A stretch of 64,000 nucleotides of DNA from Monosporascus cannonballus (Eukaryota; Ascomycota; Sordariomycetes; Xylariales): positions 39,550-103,549 of the forward strand of contig QJNS01000270.1 of NCBI GenBank assembly GCA_004154925.1, written 5' to 3'. Positions 21,801 through 35,081 of this stretch are shown here, piece by piece; the first letter of the stretch is position 1, and each line of letters opens with the position of its first letter. The notes under the pieces were generated by a model. That model did no database searches. It had not been told where the DNA came from and was given only the letters and a program-made list of their open reading frames with translations. The position numbers and the translations under genes were made by a program.

Positions 21801-24800
21801 TAAATTAGGATATTATTATTTCGGGTAATTCCGCCATTATTAATAAAAATTCTTTAATAAGCGTTAAACGTTAATAAAATTTTGAATAAGTTTTTAAGTA
21901 TTTTCGGAATCCGGGTACTTTTTTTATTTAATTAAATATTAAATAAATCCGTTTTATTTTCATATATCGAATATCTTTTTTATTTCGTATTCTTATTTGT
22001 TTTTTATTTTTATATTATTTTATGCCGTATATACTTTAATTATATTTGCTGCTAATTTAAATAAGGAAATATAAAAAATTAAACCAAATTTAACTTTTAA
22101 TAAAAATTCTACTTAATAATTATTTTCTAAGATTTTTTTAACGATTTTATATAAACCAATATATTTAAAATCGAATTCTTTATTAAGTCGTTTTATTTAA
22201 ATATTTTTTATAACGAAAAAAACTATTTCCCCTTTTTCGAAAATTAATCCCTTTAACGTCTTTTAATTATAATATTTATTTATTTAATTTCGCACGAATT
22301 TTAATTTTATTTTTATTTCGTAATATAATTATTATAACTATTTTAATATAAAAATTATTTTAATATTAATTAAACCGTTATCGTACGGTTTATTATAAAC
22401 CTTTAAAATAAAACCAAAATTTACGTTCGTAAATATCGTCTTAATACTTTCGTAATAACTGGTATTATAAATTAATTAAGCAATTAATAACTTTTTAACC
22501 CAATTATTCTATTCGTAATTAATATAATATTATAAATAAGTTTTTAAAGTTTAATTTATTCGTTTTATTTATTTATCTGTTTAAAATTTAAATACGTTAA
22601 ATAATTTGTAATTTAGGCCGATTTATGTTATAAAACTTTCTTAAAATTTAAATGCAAATATTAATTCTTTATTTAATATAATTTCTATTAACAATCCGTA
22701 TATGTTAAAAATATATTTAAAAAAAATATATACCAGTTGTTCGGCGTTTGTCCTTATAATATGGTAAAAAATAGGAAAATTTCGTAAATCGATCGACGAT
22801 TACAAAAATGCTGTCGTAATTTATTCCGGTAATTAAACCTTTTAATATAAAAAGCTTAATAATAAAGTCGAATATAACTAAATACCATAATTGCTTTATA
22901 ATTAATAATAGCTATAATTTTCCGTATAGCTTATATCGTTAAGTCTTTGTTTTAACGCAAATACCGTATTGCCGTATAATTTTTTATGCCGTTAATTTTA
23001 TTCTAAAAAAAGAATATATATATTAAAATCGCTTTAAGGTTTTGTAAATCCCTAAATGTCCATATAATTAATGTTCGTATATTTCTTATATTAAATCCCT
23101 TCGGTATTTTTCTAGAATTTGTATTTTATTCGTTTTTTGATTTTTTGGAAAATTATCGTTATATTGCTAAATTCTCTAATATATATCGAAAGATATTGCC
23201 CGAATCGTCGCAATCTGTCGTATGCGTAAATATCCTTTTATAATAGTATCAAAAATTATGTAGCTAATTTTAACCAATTCTTTTCGAAGTTTGGTTACTT
23301 ACTTAAGGTATTTGCTTTATCGTTTTTTGAACCTTTTTTGTGGATAATAACGAAATCGAAATTCACTAATTCTTTTACGTAACGAAGTTATCGTCCTATA
23401 AGCTCCTTGGTCGTAATAAATCGGGTAAGATTTTAATAATTCGTATAAACCTTAAACTGGTATAAATTTCTTTTTAAAAAATACCTAAATTCCCGAAATG
23501 CCATAATAATAGTTATAAATTCCTTATCTGGAATGCCGTAATTAAATTTGGCTCCTTTTAACTTATTCGAAAAGAATATAATTAAATATAATTTGCCTTA
23601 ATTATTTCGCTATTTAATTATTACGTTTAACGCATAATCCGAAATATCGGTTTTTAGTTTAATAAGGTAGTTTAAATTGTATATAATTAGTACTGGCTCG
23701 TTAATAATTATATTCTTGGTATCCTAAAATACCTTTTCCGTATTTGGCGTTTATTTCAATTTTTTTCTTTTCTTTATAAGATTTATTAAAAATATAATTA
23801 TTTTGCTAAAATTTCGAATAAATTTCTTATGGTAATTGGCGAATCCAAGGAATACCTATACCTCTTTAATTATTATTGGCGTTTGTTATTTTATTATTGC
23901 AGTAATTTTTTTAAGGTTTATTTTGATATATTCTAAGGTAATAATATGTCCCAGATATTCCATTTCTTATATATGGAATTAATTTTTTATATTAATAAAT
24001 AACCTTATGTTTTATAAAACTTAAAGAACTTTATGAACGTATTTTGCATATGCTTTTTTTGTTTTCGAAAAAATTAGAATGTTGTCGAGATAACAAATAA
24101 CGAAAATATTAAAGTATTTTCGTAACATATGGTTAATTATTTGTTAAAAGGTTATTAATACGTTCATAAATTTTATTGGTATAACCAAATATTTAAATAA
24201 TCCGTATTTTGTTTTAAAAATTATTTTTTATTTATATTCTTTTTTGATCTTAATAAAGTTATATTTATTTTTAAGATCGAATATTATAAATTATTTGGTT
24301 CCATAAAATCGGTTTTTTATTTCCATAATTAGGGGTAATAATATTTAATTCTTAATCATAACATCGTTTAATTATCGATAATTAATTACAAATCGTAATT
24401 TCCTATTTTTTTAGGTACAAAAAATATTAGATATTTTGCTGGTAATTTCACAGGTTAAATTTATCCTTTTTGTAACCGATTTTTTAAGTATTTTCCAAAA
24501 GTACGTAATTCGTTTTTATTAAGGTTATAAATGGGGTAAAACTTTGTCGAAAATCCTTTTTTAAGAATTATTTTATAATCTTATTTATTATATTTTAATA
24601 ATTCCGTATCAAATTCCTTTTTAAAAAGTTGCTTATATTTATGGTATTATGGTAACATATTAATTAAATCTTTTAATTTTTTAAATTATTATTTATATTA
24701 TTTTAAATTATTATTTAATTATTTTAATTTCGCTTTAATAATAATAATAATATGTTATATTTTTTGGGATACCCGTTTTTTTTTGTATTTTGTTTTTTTT

Positions 24801-27170
24801 GTGTAATAAGGTATTTGTTATATTTTTATACCTATATTTGTCGTTATTATCGATCGAATATTAAGATTTTAATTTTTTTCTTTTTTTATTTATTAATAAG
24901 AAATAAAATGAATTTTACTTAATTAATTTTTTCGTTAATTAAAATTCCGTACTGGTATATCCATAGTAATTTTAAGATTATATCGTAATTCTCAAATAAA
25001 ACGATATCGAAATTAACCGTTTAATATTATCCTTTAATAAAAATTTTGAAATAATTAATTTTGCGTATAACTTTTCCGTTATCGTAAGCGAATTCCTAAT
25101 TTTCGGTATTCATTATTATATAAGGTTTTAACTTATATCTTTATAATAATTTGAACTTATTAATTATATCCGGTATAATATAATTTTTACCTAGAGTTCT
25201 GTAGTTTATTATTGCGGTATACTAATACGTTCCGATTTATATTTCCAAGGTAATAAAGTTATTAACGTTTTTTATCGTTACGTTTAAAGTTTTTTTTAGG
25301 AATCTTTTTAATTCCTTTAGGTTTTATTATTTTGTGGCTTTTTTATAAATAACTTTTTTTAAAATTTTTATTCGAATTTATCGAACCTTATTTATATTTT
25401 TTCGTTTAATGCGTTAAGTTATTATATTTATTGTTATTATTAGCGTATTGTTCCTTTAAATCGTATTAGTTATTTTTGGTTTTTTTGCAATTTTTTTCCT
25501 TATCGAATAAATTATTTTTTTATATTTATAATTATATCTTATTATATATTATTTTAGTTATCGTTTTAAAGATTTTCCGTAAATTAACGTATTTTTTCCT
25601 TAATAACCTTTTTTTCGTAAAGATTTATAATAAATATTAATTAAAAATAAAAGTCTGTAATAACTTTTTAATAATGCTTTTTAACCGTACGTTAAACCAA
25701 TTCTTTTTTCGTTTGGTAATTATATTATTTATAATAATAAAAGGTGTTTTTTTATAGGTATTGTTTTTTTTAAAGTTAATTTTCCGTTTCGGCTAATTAT
25801 TAAATATTTTCTAAAGCTATAATTCGAAACTGTTAATATTATTATTCGTCGTTTTTATTATGCCCGGTATAATTTGGAAAGTCGAATTTTTCGTAATATA
25901 TACGGGTAATTCGTATGTAAATATATTATTTCCATTTTTCGTAATTAGGATATTCTCGTCGTCGACAATATATAACATGCATTTTACCGTATGGATCGGG
26001 GGTTCCGGGACAAATTTCCTCTATATAATCTTAGTATTTACGTAATTATCCTTATAATATTTCTTATTATGTTCGCGATATTTATTAAGCTAGCTTTTTG
26101 GTTTTTCGTATCCCTTATCAAATTTCTTATCGTAATAATCCCTATTAGATATTTTATTATAAATCTAATTCGTATTTGGCTTAAATTATGTTAATGGCCT
26201 TATTATTATTTTTTTAATTATTTCTGGGCTATTTTTTCGGTATAGGGGTCCAGTTATTTTTTTATAACTTTTTAGATTTCTTATATTTATAAGCTTTATA
26301 TCTTATTTTGCTATAATTAAAACATTTAATCTGGCTTTAAATTTATCTGTAAGTAACGCCGAATTCTATAAGTCCTAATACTGTTCCATAAAAAATAAAA
26401 AATATATCTCGTTTTTTCCCTTAATTGGACTTATATTTTAAACATAAGGTATATTATCTTTTTTTTTATTATCTTTTAAATTATCGATTATTAATTTTAA
26501 TTATTTTTACGATATACCGGTTTTAGGTAATTAATTATTCGATCCGAATAATTTTATTTTTTATATTATTTTTAACCTTTTATAAAATATATCGATAAAA
26601 ATATTAATTTTATTATTCTTTTATCCGGCCTTAGCCGCAAAACTTTTAAAAATTACGGCATATTTGGATAAGGGTTTCTTTTAACGGAATTATAAAAATT
26701 ATTAAGCCGTTAATCGTTTTTTATCTAGATTGCCAAAATTATCGCATATTTTATTTTCGAAATTGGTATAAGTTAAAAAGATTTCGTTAATAAAATTTTC
26801 TTTATTTATTTTTTTTATTTTTAAGAAATTTTTTCTAATAAGCTTAAATTAATTAACCGTATTTCCTATTAGGCATATTCCCATTATAAGAATCATATCC
26901 GTTAAATTATTAAGGTTTAAGAAATAAAAGTAAATTCGTACCTAAATTAAAAAAGTTTAAAAATTACCTTTTTTATCATAAGATTCTGGCTTTTTTAATT
27001 TTATACGGGCGAAAAAGGGTTAGGCAGGCGTAACTTTAAATTATCGAACTTTTTTCTTTAATTTCCGAATTCGAACCTAAAACTGTTAAATAAAGGTTTC
27101 CTAAATATTAATCGATATTTTAACAATATTAAGTATTATTTAAAATTTAATAATACAATTAAACAAAAAC
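21800..27170 (-). pseudogene. RIP-degraded gag-pol of the 20847-27564 element
   Basis: Minus-strand landmarks: remnant zinc-knuckle text of gag at about 26300-26340, RT box region at about 24100-24150, integrase text around 22740-22800, and chromodomain remnant near 21880-21950. It aligns with the 9516-16221 copy throughout with C/T and G/A differences. Not functional. Confidence 0.76.
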
Positions 27171-27178
27171 TTATAACG

Positions 27179-27564
27179 TATAATAACTAAATAGTTTAAT
27201 TAATTATTAAATCTTAAGTCAACGGGTTTATATTAACAGAAATATTATAAGAATTTAAATAATAAATATAATAACGTATTACGTTTCGTAATGCTAAAAA
27301 TATTTTAAATAATAATGTTATATTGCAAGTTAAAATTATTTAAATTATGGAATTAATAAACATATATATCCTTTTCCTTTAGTTAGATTATTACCAATAA
27401 GTTGGTAATCTGGCTTATTGGCTTACCACCAGTAAGTTGGTGATCCGGCTTACTGGTTTACCACCAATGAGTTGGTGATCCATCACGTAACCCGATCCAC
27501 ATGGTTTTCTTGGCCTTCTCCGTTGCGACCGTTCCTGGAGGCCGTGGCTTGTCAGGTCGTAACA
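27179..27564 (-). repeat. 5' LTR of the 20847-27564 element
   Basis: 386 bp. The inner half is RIPed, while the outer half (about 27400-27564) is close to the original sequence and shows the U3 repeat most clearly (AGTTGGTGATCCGGCTTACTGG). Confidence 0.88.
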
Positions 27565-27631
27565 AAAAGTTTTAAAGTTTAACGTAAATATAACGCCGGT
27601 TTATTTCATAATTATTTTATTAATTTTATTT

Positions 27632-28340
27632 ATGCAACCTGATATAACAAATCCCGAAATACTAAAAAAAAATACGAATTTAAGTATCGGCCGATTATCG
27701 TTCCGACAAATTATCCGCGATATTTTTGCAGGTAAATCCAAAAAGCTTATACGGATTAAATCAAATATTTTAAAGGCGTTTCAAAAAATTACGGAATATT
27801 TTTTAATTATTTTATTCTAAAATAATAACCTTTATGCAATGTATTGTCAGCGGAGAACGCTTTAAATAAATAATATTTATATTTTGCGACAATTTTATTT
27901 ATACTGAAATATTTATATTCTGACCGTAATAATATATAAGGCAAAACAAAAGTAGAAAAAATAATATATTCGACAATCATTATCTTTAAATAACCGGGGT
28001 TAATATATTTAAATTAAAATTATAACTTAAGACAGCAAATAATTTATCGTATTAAAGCCAACAGTGGAAAACCGACCAAAAGGTATTTGCCACCGCCGCT
28101 GTTGTTATTGCTAAATATAGCAAAAAGGAGAAATAACAAGTAAACAGTTTTAATAAGCCGAATTATTAAAAGTTTAATAATAAAACCTAGAAAAGGATAT
28201 TGAAAAAGGTGCAAAACAGGGCGCAGAAAAAAACGTAAGTACAGATATAAGAAATCAAAAAAAGAGTATAAACAAAATACGAAAGTATTATATTTCAAAA
28301 TTTTTAAACGAAATAAAAATAAATAAAATGACGTTAATGA
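27632..28340 (+). pseudogene. Plus-strand coding relic in the right part of the hAT element, unidentified
   Basis: A single plus frame opens with MQPDITNPEILKKN (62 codons without a stop, including RLSFRQIIRDIFAGKSKKL and KAFQKITEYF). After the stop at 27818 it stays readable in the same frame to about 28340 with only TAA/TAG codons (LKPTVENRPKGICHRRCCYC near 28080). The Lys/Arg-rich helical text and the Cys cluster vaguely recall C-terminal parts of fungal pogo-type transposases, but this is weak. The minus-strand 84-codon frame at 28044-28298 is its shadow. Confidence 0.35.
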
Positions 28341-31199
28341 ATTAAATATTAATAAAATTTATAAATATTTTCTTCTTTAATTATAATATCGATTTTTAAT
28401 GAAAATATTATTTATATATTCTTTTTATTTTAAATCGATAAATATATTTCCGAATGCTATTTTCGTATTTATAAAATCTTATTTTTTATTTATATATTAT
28501 ATTAATTATTTACTATTTTACTATAATATCTTTATATGTTTTAAGAAAATTATAACTAATTTTTTATAATGAATTATAATTAATTAGTTAATTTTGAAAA
28601 GGTTTAATATATAAATAATATTTTAAATATATTAAGATTAATTTTTAATTATTTTATATTTTTCTTTATATTTTCGTTAATTTAGTTAATACTTAATTCC
28701 TAATTTATTTCATGTTTTAATTAATGATATATAGGTTATTTATGCAAAAAATGAAAAATAATTCTATTTCTTCTTATTTCATATATTTAAACAAATTCAG
28801 TACTTATTATAAATTTTCTTATTTGTTTTAAATTTGTTTATTATTTTCTTTTAATTTGAGGTTTTGATTTTATAAATTAATGAAGTTAAATTGTATTAAT
28901 TTATGCAAAGTTTCGTTTTTATTAAATATTATTATATACCGCTTAAAATAATCATGAAATAATTATTTTTGAATTTCGTTTTCAGCTAATTTATAATTAT
29001 AACATTAAAACGGAAATATTATAGTGACGACGAATTATTATTTTAAACCTTTTATACAAATGAAATCTCTAAGCATTTTGTAAAGTTTTCACCGATTTAA
29101 CATAATTTTAAAAGGTTTTTAATATAATTTTAAATAAATTGTTAAATATAAATTTGTACATTAAATAATATAAAATCGTGGTACAAACTTTGCGGAAATA
29201 GAATTGTAAATATAAATTATTTCGTAATAAACAAGATATTATTAAAACATATTATTTTACGATTATTTTAATTTTATATTAATAAATTTAATTTTGTAGA
29301 AAAAATATTTTTAATAAATTACAACTAAATAAGTAATTTGGAAAAATACTATTATTAATTTGAATAACGAAAATTCCAATTATTATCATATTAACTATAA
29401 TATTAATAAATTTTATTACATTAAAAATAGAAATACGAATAATGTATGTTATCAAAAAATATTAAAGTTATTAAAAAATATTGTTTTTAATTTATTAAAA
29501 CCATTAAATTAAAATATACTTAAGTATATTTTTATGATTATATATTAAGTACATTTTATTTAAAAAAATTAAAATATATATATTAATATATTATTTTATT
29601 TCTTACCTGTAGAAAGCGGTTCTAAATTATACAAAATTAGTGAATATAAAATTATAATATATTAAGTAATTTCTTTATTATTATGAATTAGTTATTTCTT
29701 AATTATTTTATATATTAATATAATTTTAATATTTATTATTTATCTGGGATTATAATTAATTTGTTTCAAATAACAAATTCTTCTCAGATATTCTTTTATA
29801 TAAAATTAAAATTAACTTAAAAGCCGAAATCTTATTTATTAACCGCTATAAAATTACAAATTATATTATTAAATATATTATTATTATTCTGCTGTAAAAT
29901 ATTACAAAAGTCGTACCGGTCAAAATAATATAAAAGCCGGAATTGGTTAAAATTAAAAACTATTTAGAGAAAATATTAACAATGAACCTTATAGTTAAAA
30001 TATTTCTTTTAAATAAAAACTAATAACTTTTAATAAGTAAGCCGAAAGATAATAATATTAATATAATTTAAAAAATAATTAAGTTAAAATAACAAATTAA
30101 TATTTTTATTAAATATAAAAAATTAATTATTAATACAAAATTTATAAAACATTAATAAAATGATTAATACATATAAAATAAAAAGTAAAAAATATTTTAT
30201 TAATAATTTCGGTCTTAATATTGATAATCGGATTATTTACGATTGTAACTGTTTATTACTAAATAAATATAATATTTAAATATACGCGAAATTACAATAA
30301 AAAAGAAATTTCCGCGCTTAATTATATTAAAAAGAATTAATCTTATTAATAAGTTTCGTAATACCAAAGTAAGTTAAATTATATATTAAAAATAAAAGTT
30401 ACCGTATTTAATTATATTTAAATTTGACGTAATAAAATAATAAATGGATTATTAATAAAATCATTATAAAATACTTCAATTTTTTTTAAAATCCGCATTA
30501 ATATATACCGGATATACGGTAAATCTTTTGGTATTCTTTTATTTTAAATTATCAATTTTATTAATCGTTACGTTTTAAATAACAAGTTCTTTATTTGATA
30601 TTTCTTTATAATGTACCGAAATATCGTTTTATTTATTATAATGTTAAATATACACGTATTATAAAATAATATATTAGTTATATTTAATATATTACGTAAA
30701 ATTATAAATTAAAGAATATATAATAAAATTATTTTTAAACGTAATTACATATTTTTATATCATCATAATAATAATTAATCGAATAGATAAATTTATAAAT
30801 TATTCGAAAATTTATTCGTTATAATAAAAATATGTTAAAAAAGCTTTTACCGGAAAATTAATATTCTTAAATATGTTTATATTAAATATTGTTTTTATTA
30901 TTTTTAATATTACGGGTATTAAATTTAATTTAAATAAAATTATTAAATAAAAAAGTTAAAATAAAATAAATTTAAAAATTTTTATAATATCAACTTATTA
31001 ATTTTAAGATACAACATTTTTTAATAATTATTATATAAATATAATAACGCAATTATTTTAAATATTTTTATTAATATTATATTATTTAATATTCTTTAAT
31101 TATCATATTAACAAAAAAACTTTATTTTAAATTTTTAATAATATTATTAAATTTATTTATTATATATTTTAAATTATAAGTTAAATGAAATATTTTACA
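28341..31199. other. Extremely AT-rich hAT interior, no gene
   Basis: Nearly 2.9 kb of A/T runs with almost no GC. I see no frame, repeat or structural RNA in it on either strand. Confidence 0.55.
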
Positions 31200-31385
31200 T
31201 AAATATTAAAATTTTTATAAGTAATCCGTAAATATTTTTATATTTGGAAAAGTTTTTACGGATATCCGATAAGTAATGTAAAATTCCCATAAATAATCCG
31301 TAAATATTTTTAAATTTTAGAAAATTCCTACGGGACCCCACGGGTCCGTGGGTAAAAGTGCATGGGTTGGTATTCCCTCGCCCTA
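31200..31385. repeat. Right hAT terminus with subterminal repeats
   Basis: It contains two near-copies of an AATCCGTAAATATTTTTA stretch (about 31226 and 31296), then CCCACGGGTCCGTGGGT at 31338-31354, a nearly perfect palindrome, and the terminal ATTCCCTCGCCCTA. It mirrors the left end in inverted orientation. Confidence 0.7.
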
Positions 31386-31457
31386 ACCTCGGTCGGGTGA
31401 GAGCGGGCTTTTACAGGATGAATTGCAGGAAATAGGAGTAATAAATCGCTCAAATGG

Positions 31458-31852
31458 TGTTATGACGTAACGGTCTTGGCTCCTGGGAAACGGTCGGAAA
31501 CCCGAAAAGGCCAGGCTCCGACCCCAGCCAAGATGTCACGTGACCGGCTCAAAGGTCTCAAGGTGCCAAGCACCTTGAGCCCCTTGAGCCGGCGAAAGGA
31601 GCTCAAAGGGCTCAACGGGCTCAAGGGTTCGAGCCGCTTGAGCACCTTGAGCCAGAACAAGGATATGTACGCTCATTATTTCCATAGTTAGATAGCTTCA
31701 GCTTGCAATACAACATCGTTACCCAAGGCACCCTTGGTATTACGAGACGTGACACGTTACTGCATCTATTGCTCAGATTCCCACGATACTCCTGCCAATA
31801 TAAACCCGTACAATTAAGGTTTAATAGTTGGTTAAACCCCAAAGCCGTCACA
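31458..31852 (+). repeat. Solo LTR (family 1, CTCAAGG-type U3) with TSD AATGG
   Basis: 395 bp, from TGTTATGACGTAACGG to AAGCCGTCACA, with AATGG at 31453-31457 and 31853-31857. It is the least damaged family-1 LTR in the window. U3 is built of CTCAAGG/CCTTGAGC repeats in both orientations. The small frames that overlap in it are by-products of these repeats. Confidence 0.94.
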
Positions 31853-31857
31853 AATGG

Positions 31858-33086
31858 CTACCCCGGCTAGCGATGTGTATTCTTTTAATTATATATTTCA
31901 ACGGGTTTGGGTTTGGATTCTTGGGAGGAAACTTCGCAAAGCAAGCGGGAGAATGCGGACAATGCTTCGACCACTCCGTAGATGATACCAGGATTATTCC
32001 GGGCCTCTAATCGTAGAACTTCCGAGTCTAATGTAGCCTACCAGCATAAGTTTCGTGCAAGTACTGCCTTGGCCCCATCACTCATCCATGCCAATGTCCA
32101 TATAGCCTCCCTTACCTACATGTGGGCCACTCAAGCCCACATCAGAAACCCAACATTCGTATTAAGTATATCGTGGAAAAGGGGCCCCCCCTTTCTGTTG
32201 GGCAGCAATATCGGGCCAAAAAGGCATATATCAGTGGATCTCCCACAACAAGTGGGATCAACGCTTCCTAGCTTCTTACAAGTCAATATATATCCAAAAG
32301 AGCTGTGCACCTGATCCTTAGTAAGTTTGACAAAGCAGGAATAAAAATATGAACTTTATATTTTAAAATGGATTAATATTGGGTTATTTTTCAACGTTAA
32401 CCGTTCATGGTAGGGTTAAAGCAGCAGTCAATTACAAATGGTAAACGGAAGCGTAAAGGGGGTATGGGTAGATAGATACCGGGTCGTTAGGGGCAATCCG
32501 AATAAATGCTCTCGGTTCTTGACGGCTCCGTTTGAAGCAAAGGGCTGTCCGGCTTCACCTGCAAATCGGAATATAAAAGGTGGGGCGGCCCGGCAGAACC
32601 CGAATAGGAAGGTGGGTCGCCATAAGTTAGGAGATATACTTAGGCCGAATGTTCGATAGTGCAGCGCTAGTTTTATGCTACTCCTCTACGGTGACTGGCA
32701 GTAGATCATTACCTCACTTGAAGGGCAAACAAATAGATGCCCAAAATATGTAGTCAAAAGGATCTTAGTGAGCCTCATAACTATCGTAGAATTGGCTCCA
32801 CAATAGCCGCCCTGCGAGCCACCAAAGGTTAACGTTTCAGCTTTATTTCCACCTTCTGACTCAGACCGGCTTGGGAGGTCGCCACGATCTTTCAGGCGGC
32901 CACAAGGCAGCGGTTCCACACTGTAACAGCTCTGTTCTTGTGAGGAATATCCAAATACTATTTAAACTTGGTATCCTATTCGAATTCCTGACAGGTGCTT
33001 TTCCCATCATTAATTAAGCCACACACACCTCCTTCCGTATCTTCTCCTGCCCATTTTCTTACTTGATACCATCGTCATCATTTAAG
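31858..33086. other. Upstream region of the AAA+ ATPase gene, no supported gene
   Basis: About 1.2 kb of balanced composition with short frames only. None has a recognisable domain, a good start context or a splice pattern. A short AT-rich patch lies at 32340-32410. The last 100 bp before 33087 should hold the promoter and leader of the ATPase; no clear TATA box. Confidence 0.45.
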
Positions 33087-35081
33087 ATGCCAGGTAGCAC
33101 GATTTCAGATGACATGGACATGTCAGAAATCTCGGACGTAAGTCCTGATGCTATCAACGGGTCCAAGGAGAAGGCCCCCGTCGGCTCCATGAGCACGGTC
33201 AAGAACTTGTACCAGTCGAAAAAAGACGAAGACGGCAATTGGACTTGGACCAACAAGTACCCCGAGGACGCAGAGGACGCGGCCGAGAATGAGGGAACCC
33301 AGAAGTATGCACTCATCGTTCGCAGCATCAAGAGCAACGACAGCAGAAAAAAGTTGGAGGCGCATTCGATCATCATCCAGAGCCCTTGGTTGAAGACTGC
33401 CCTTGGTGAGATCCTGCGTGACTACCCGGGCGTCGCTTGCGAACTCAAGCGACTTGTCTTCCGTGGCCCGTTCGAGCCTTTCGTTCATCGCTGGGCAGAG
33501 TTCGTCGCCTACATGCAGAGAGCAGACCTCGACTCGACGACAAAGGAGCATCTCAAAGTCCTACACGACATCCTTGTGTACGAGATTGGTGACTTAATCA
33601 AAGCCTTCGAGGACTATGTGCTCAACGGCGTCATCACCTACGAGCACTTATGGATGATCTTCCAGCCCGGAGGCGTCATCCTGGCGGCGCACAGAGGGCC
33701 ACTTTCCGCCTTCGAAATTGGCGAGACGGAATACATGGAGACCCAATGTGGAAGGTTTCTGCGTCTGAAGGCCGATTGCGTTGACTACGACGGCAAGAAC
33801 TTTGGGCGTGTCACGGAGAAGATCGATATACCTGAGTTCGTTGGGACGAAGAAAATTGGCGGTCTGAATGCCTTCCCTTTGGCCTTGCAAGAGGATGAAA
33901 GTGCCATTCGATCCAACTTAATCAGGCGCGGCCGGTTGTTTGAGACACTTGCTGGTCATCACTACAAGGCGTACGTCCTCTCTTGTCTATCGCGAATATA
34001 GAGGAGATCAGCTAACAATTTCCATAGTTACGAAGGAACTGCCATCACCTGGGACTGCGACGGCAACGAGGTTCTGATCCAGGTATCCGGCCGAATCGTC
34101 ATTGACATCGACTCATTTAACCGTTTCAGCCCGAACAGAAAACGTGACCTGAGTGAATGGAAGCCCAAGGACCTCGAACTCCTCGCCGCCCAAGGAGAGC
34201 TCAACGGCGCTAGCGAGGATGGCAACTACAAGTTGACTCCGTACCATCACATGCTCGCCCGGTCGCGAACGCGCGGTTATTCCTTGAAGCTGAAGCAATG
34301 GCTCGACTTCTTCGTGGAGCACGCCCAGGAAATCGAGTTCAACGCCGATGCCTTCGACAAGCTTGTCCTCCCCGAGGACCAAAAGGAGCTGATTCTAGCC
34401 TTCTCCGAGTCCCAACTCGGGGGTGCCTCCTCCTTCGACGACCTCATCACTGGTAAGGGCAAGGGAATAATATGCCTCCTCTCGGGGCGGCCGGGTGTTG
34501 GAAAGACTCTCACGGCCGAGGCCGTGGCAGAGAACCTGAGAGTTCCCCTCCACTCGTTGACGTCGGGCGACCTCGGCACGAACCCGTGGGAGGTGGAGGA
34601 GGGCTTGTCGCAGATTCTTGATCTCGTCGCTCGCTGGAACGCGATCCTGCTGCTGGACGAGTGCGACGTTTTCCTCGAGGCGCGGTCGACGTATGATCTC
34701 GAGCGCAACAAGGTGGTGTCGATCTTCCTGCGCACGCTGGAGCGCTACGAGGGCATCCTCTTCATGACGACGAACCGTGTCTACAACATGGACCCTGCCT
34801 TCCAGTCGCGCATCCACGTCTCCCTCGAGTACCCGGATCTCACGAGCCACGGCCGCCGGCAGATCTGGCGCAACTTCCTCGACAGCGCGTCGTCGCTGAG
34901 GAGCGAGGTCACCGCCGAGGACGTCGACCAGCTGTCGGAGCACGACCTCAACGGCCGGCAGATCAAGAACGTCCTCAAGACGGCGCAGCTGCTGGCCTCG
35001 CGCAAGAAGACGGCGCTGAAACGGGAGTTCATCGATGCCGTGTTGGCTATCGAGAACCGACGACCAGGAATGCAGAAGTAG
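33087..35081 (+). CDS. AAA+ ATPase of the fungal DUF7025/AAA type, 645 aa, two exons
   Basis: Exons 33087-33970 and 34028-35081 join in frame (1938 nt) across a 57-bp intron with GTACGT donor, GCTAAC branch site and CATAG acceptor. The start is the first ATG (MPGSTISDD); an upstream TTG at 33063 is not needed. Residues 1-70 are acidic and probably disordered. An LWMIFQPG segment at 188-195 resembles the domain (DUF7025) that precedes the ATPase in a large fungal family. The AAA core has Walker A GRPGVGKT (448-455), Walker B ILLLDECD (501-508), sensor-1 TTNR (542-545) and an arginine-finger region FQSRIH (Arg556), then a helical lid to the C-terminus. ATP-driven remodelling is implied; the substrate is unknown. 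Walker B has Cys where relatives usually have Ala. Neighbours are TE remains and, on the opposite strand, a GNAT gene. Confidence 0.88.

Larger units (their letters stand above)
20847..27564 (-). mobile_element. Full-length Ty3/gypsy chromovirus (family 1), TSD AAAAG
   Basis: 6718 bp, LTRs at 20847-21232 and 27179-27564 (386 bp each), target duplication AAAAG at 20842-20846 and 27565-27569. It is inserted in the hAT interior. Same internal order and length as the 9516-16221 element. The LTR ends are TGTTACGACC and CCGTCACA on the minus strand. Heavily RIPed apart from the outer part of the 5' LTR. Confidence 0.94.
8375..31385 (-). mobile_element. hAT-type DNA transposon, about 9.2 kb, inflated to 23 kb by nested chromoviruses
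   Basis: The ends are inverted repeats: TAGGGTGAGGGAAT at 8375-8388 and its complement with one mismatch at 31372-31385. Both are flanked by the 8-bp direct repeat ACCTCGGT (8367-8374 and 31386-31393), the target-duplication length of hAT transposons. Removing the two nested insertions (9464-16594 and 20847-27569) leaves about 9157 bp. A RIP-degraded hAT transposase lies inside on the minus strand (20224 leftwards). Subterminal regions are rich in ACCCAC/GTGGGT motifs. At least one further coding relic (27632-28340, plus) is carried. The element cannot move without outside transposase. Confidence 0.85.

Noticed and set aside
28044..28298. 84-codon minus-strand frame with many Leu/Phe
   Set aside because: Shadow of the plus-strand relic at 27632-28340; AT-rich DNA easily gives Phe/Leu frames.
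31982..32314. 110-codon plus-strand frame upstream of the ATPase
   Set aside because: No domain, no convincing start context, Pro/Ser/Ile text typical of chance frames; overlaps other frames in the same stretch.
32686..32919. 77-codon minus-strand frame with FGGSQGGYCG text
   Set aside because: Too short, no recognisable family, and no splice signals linking it to other exons.
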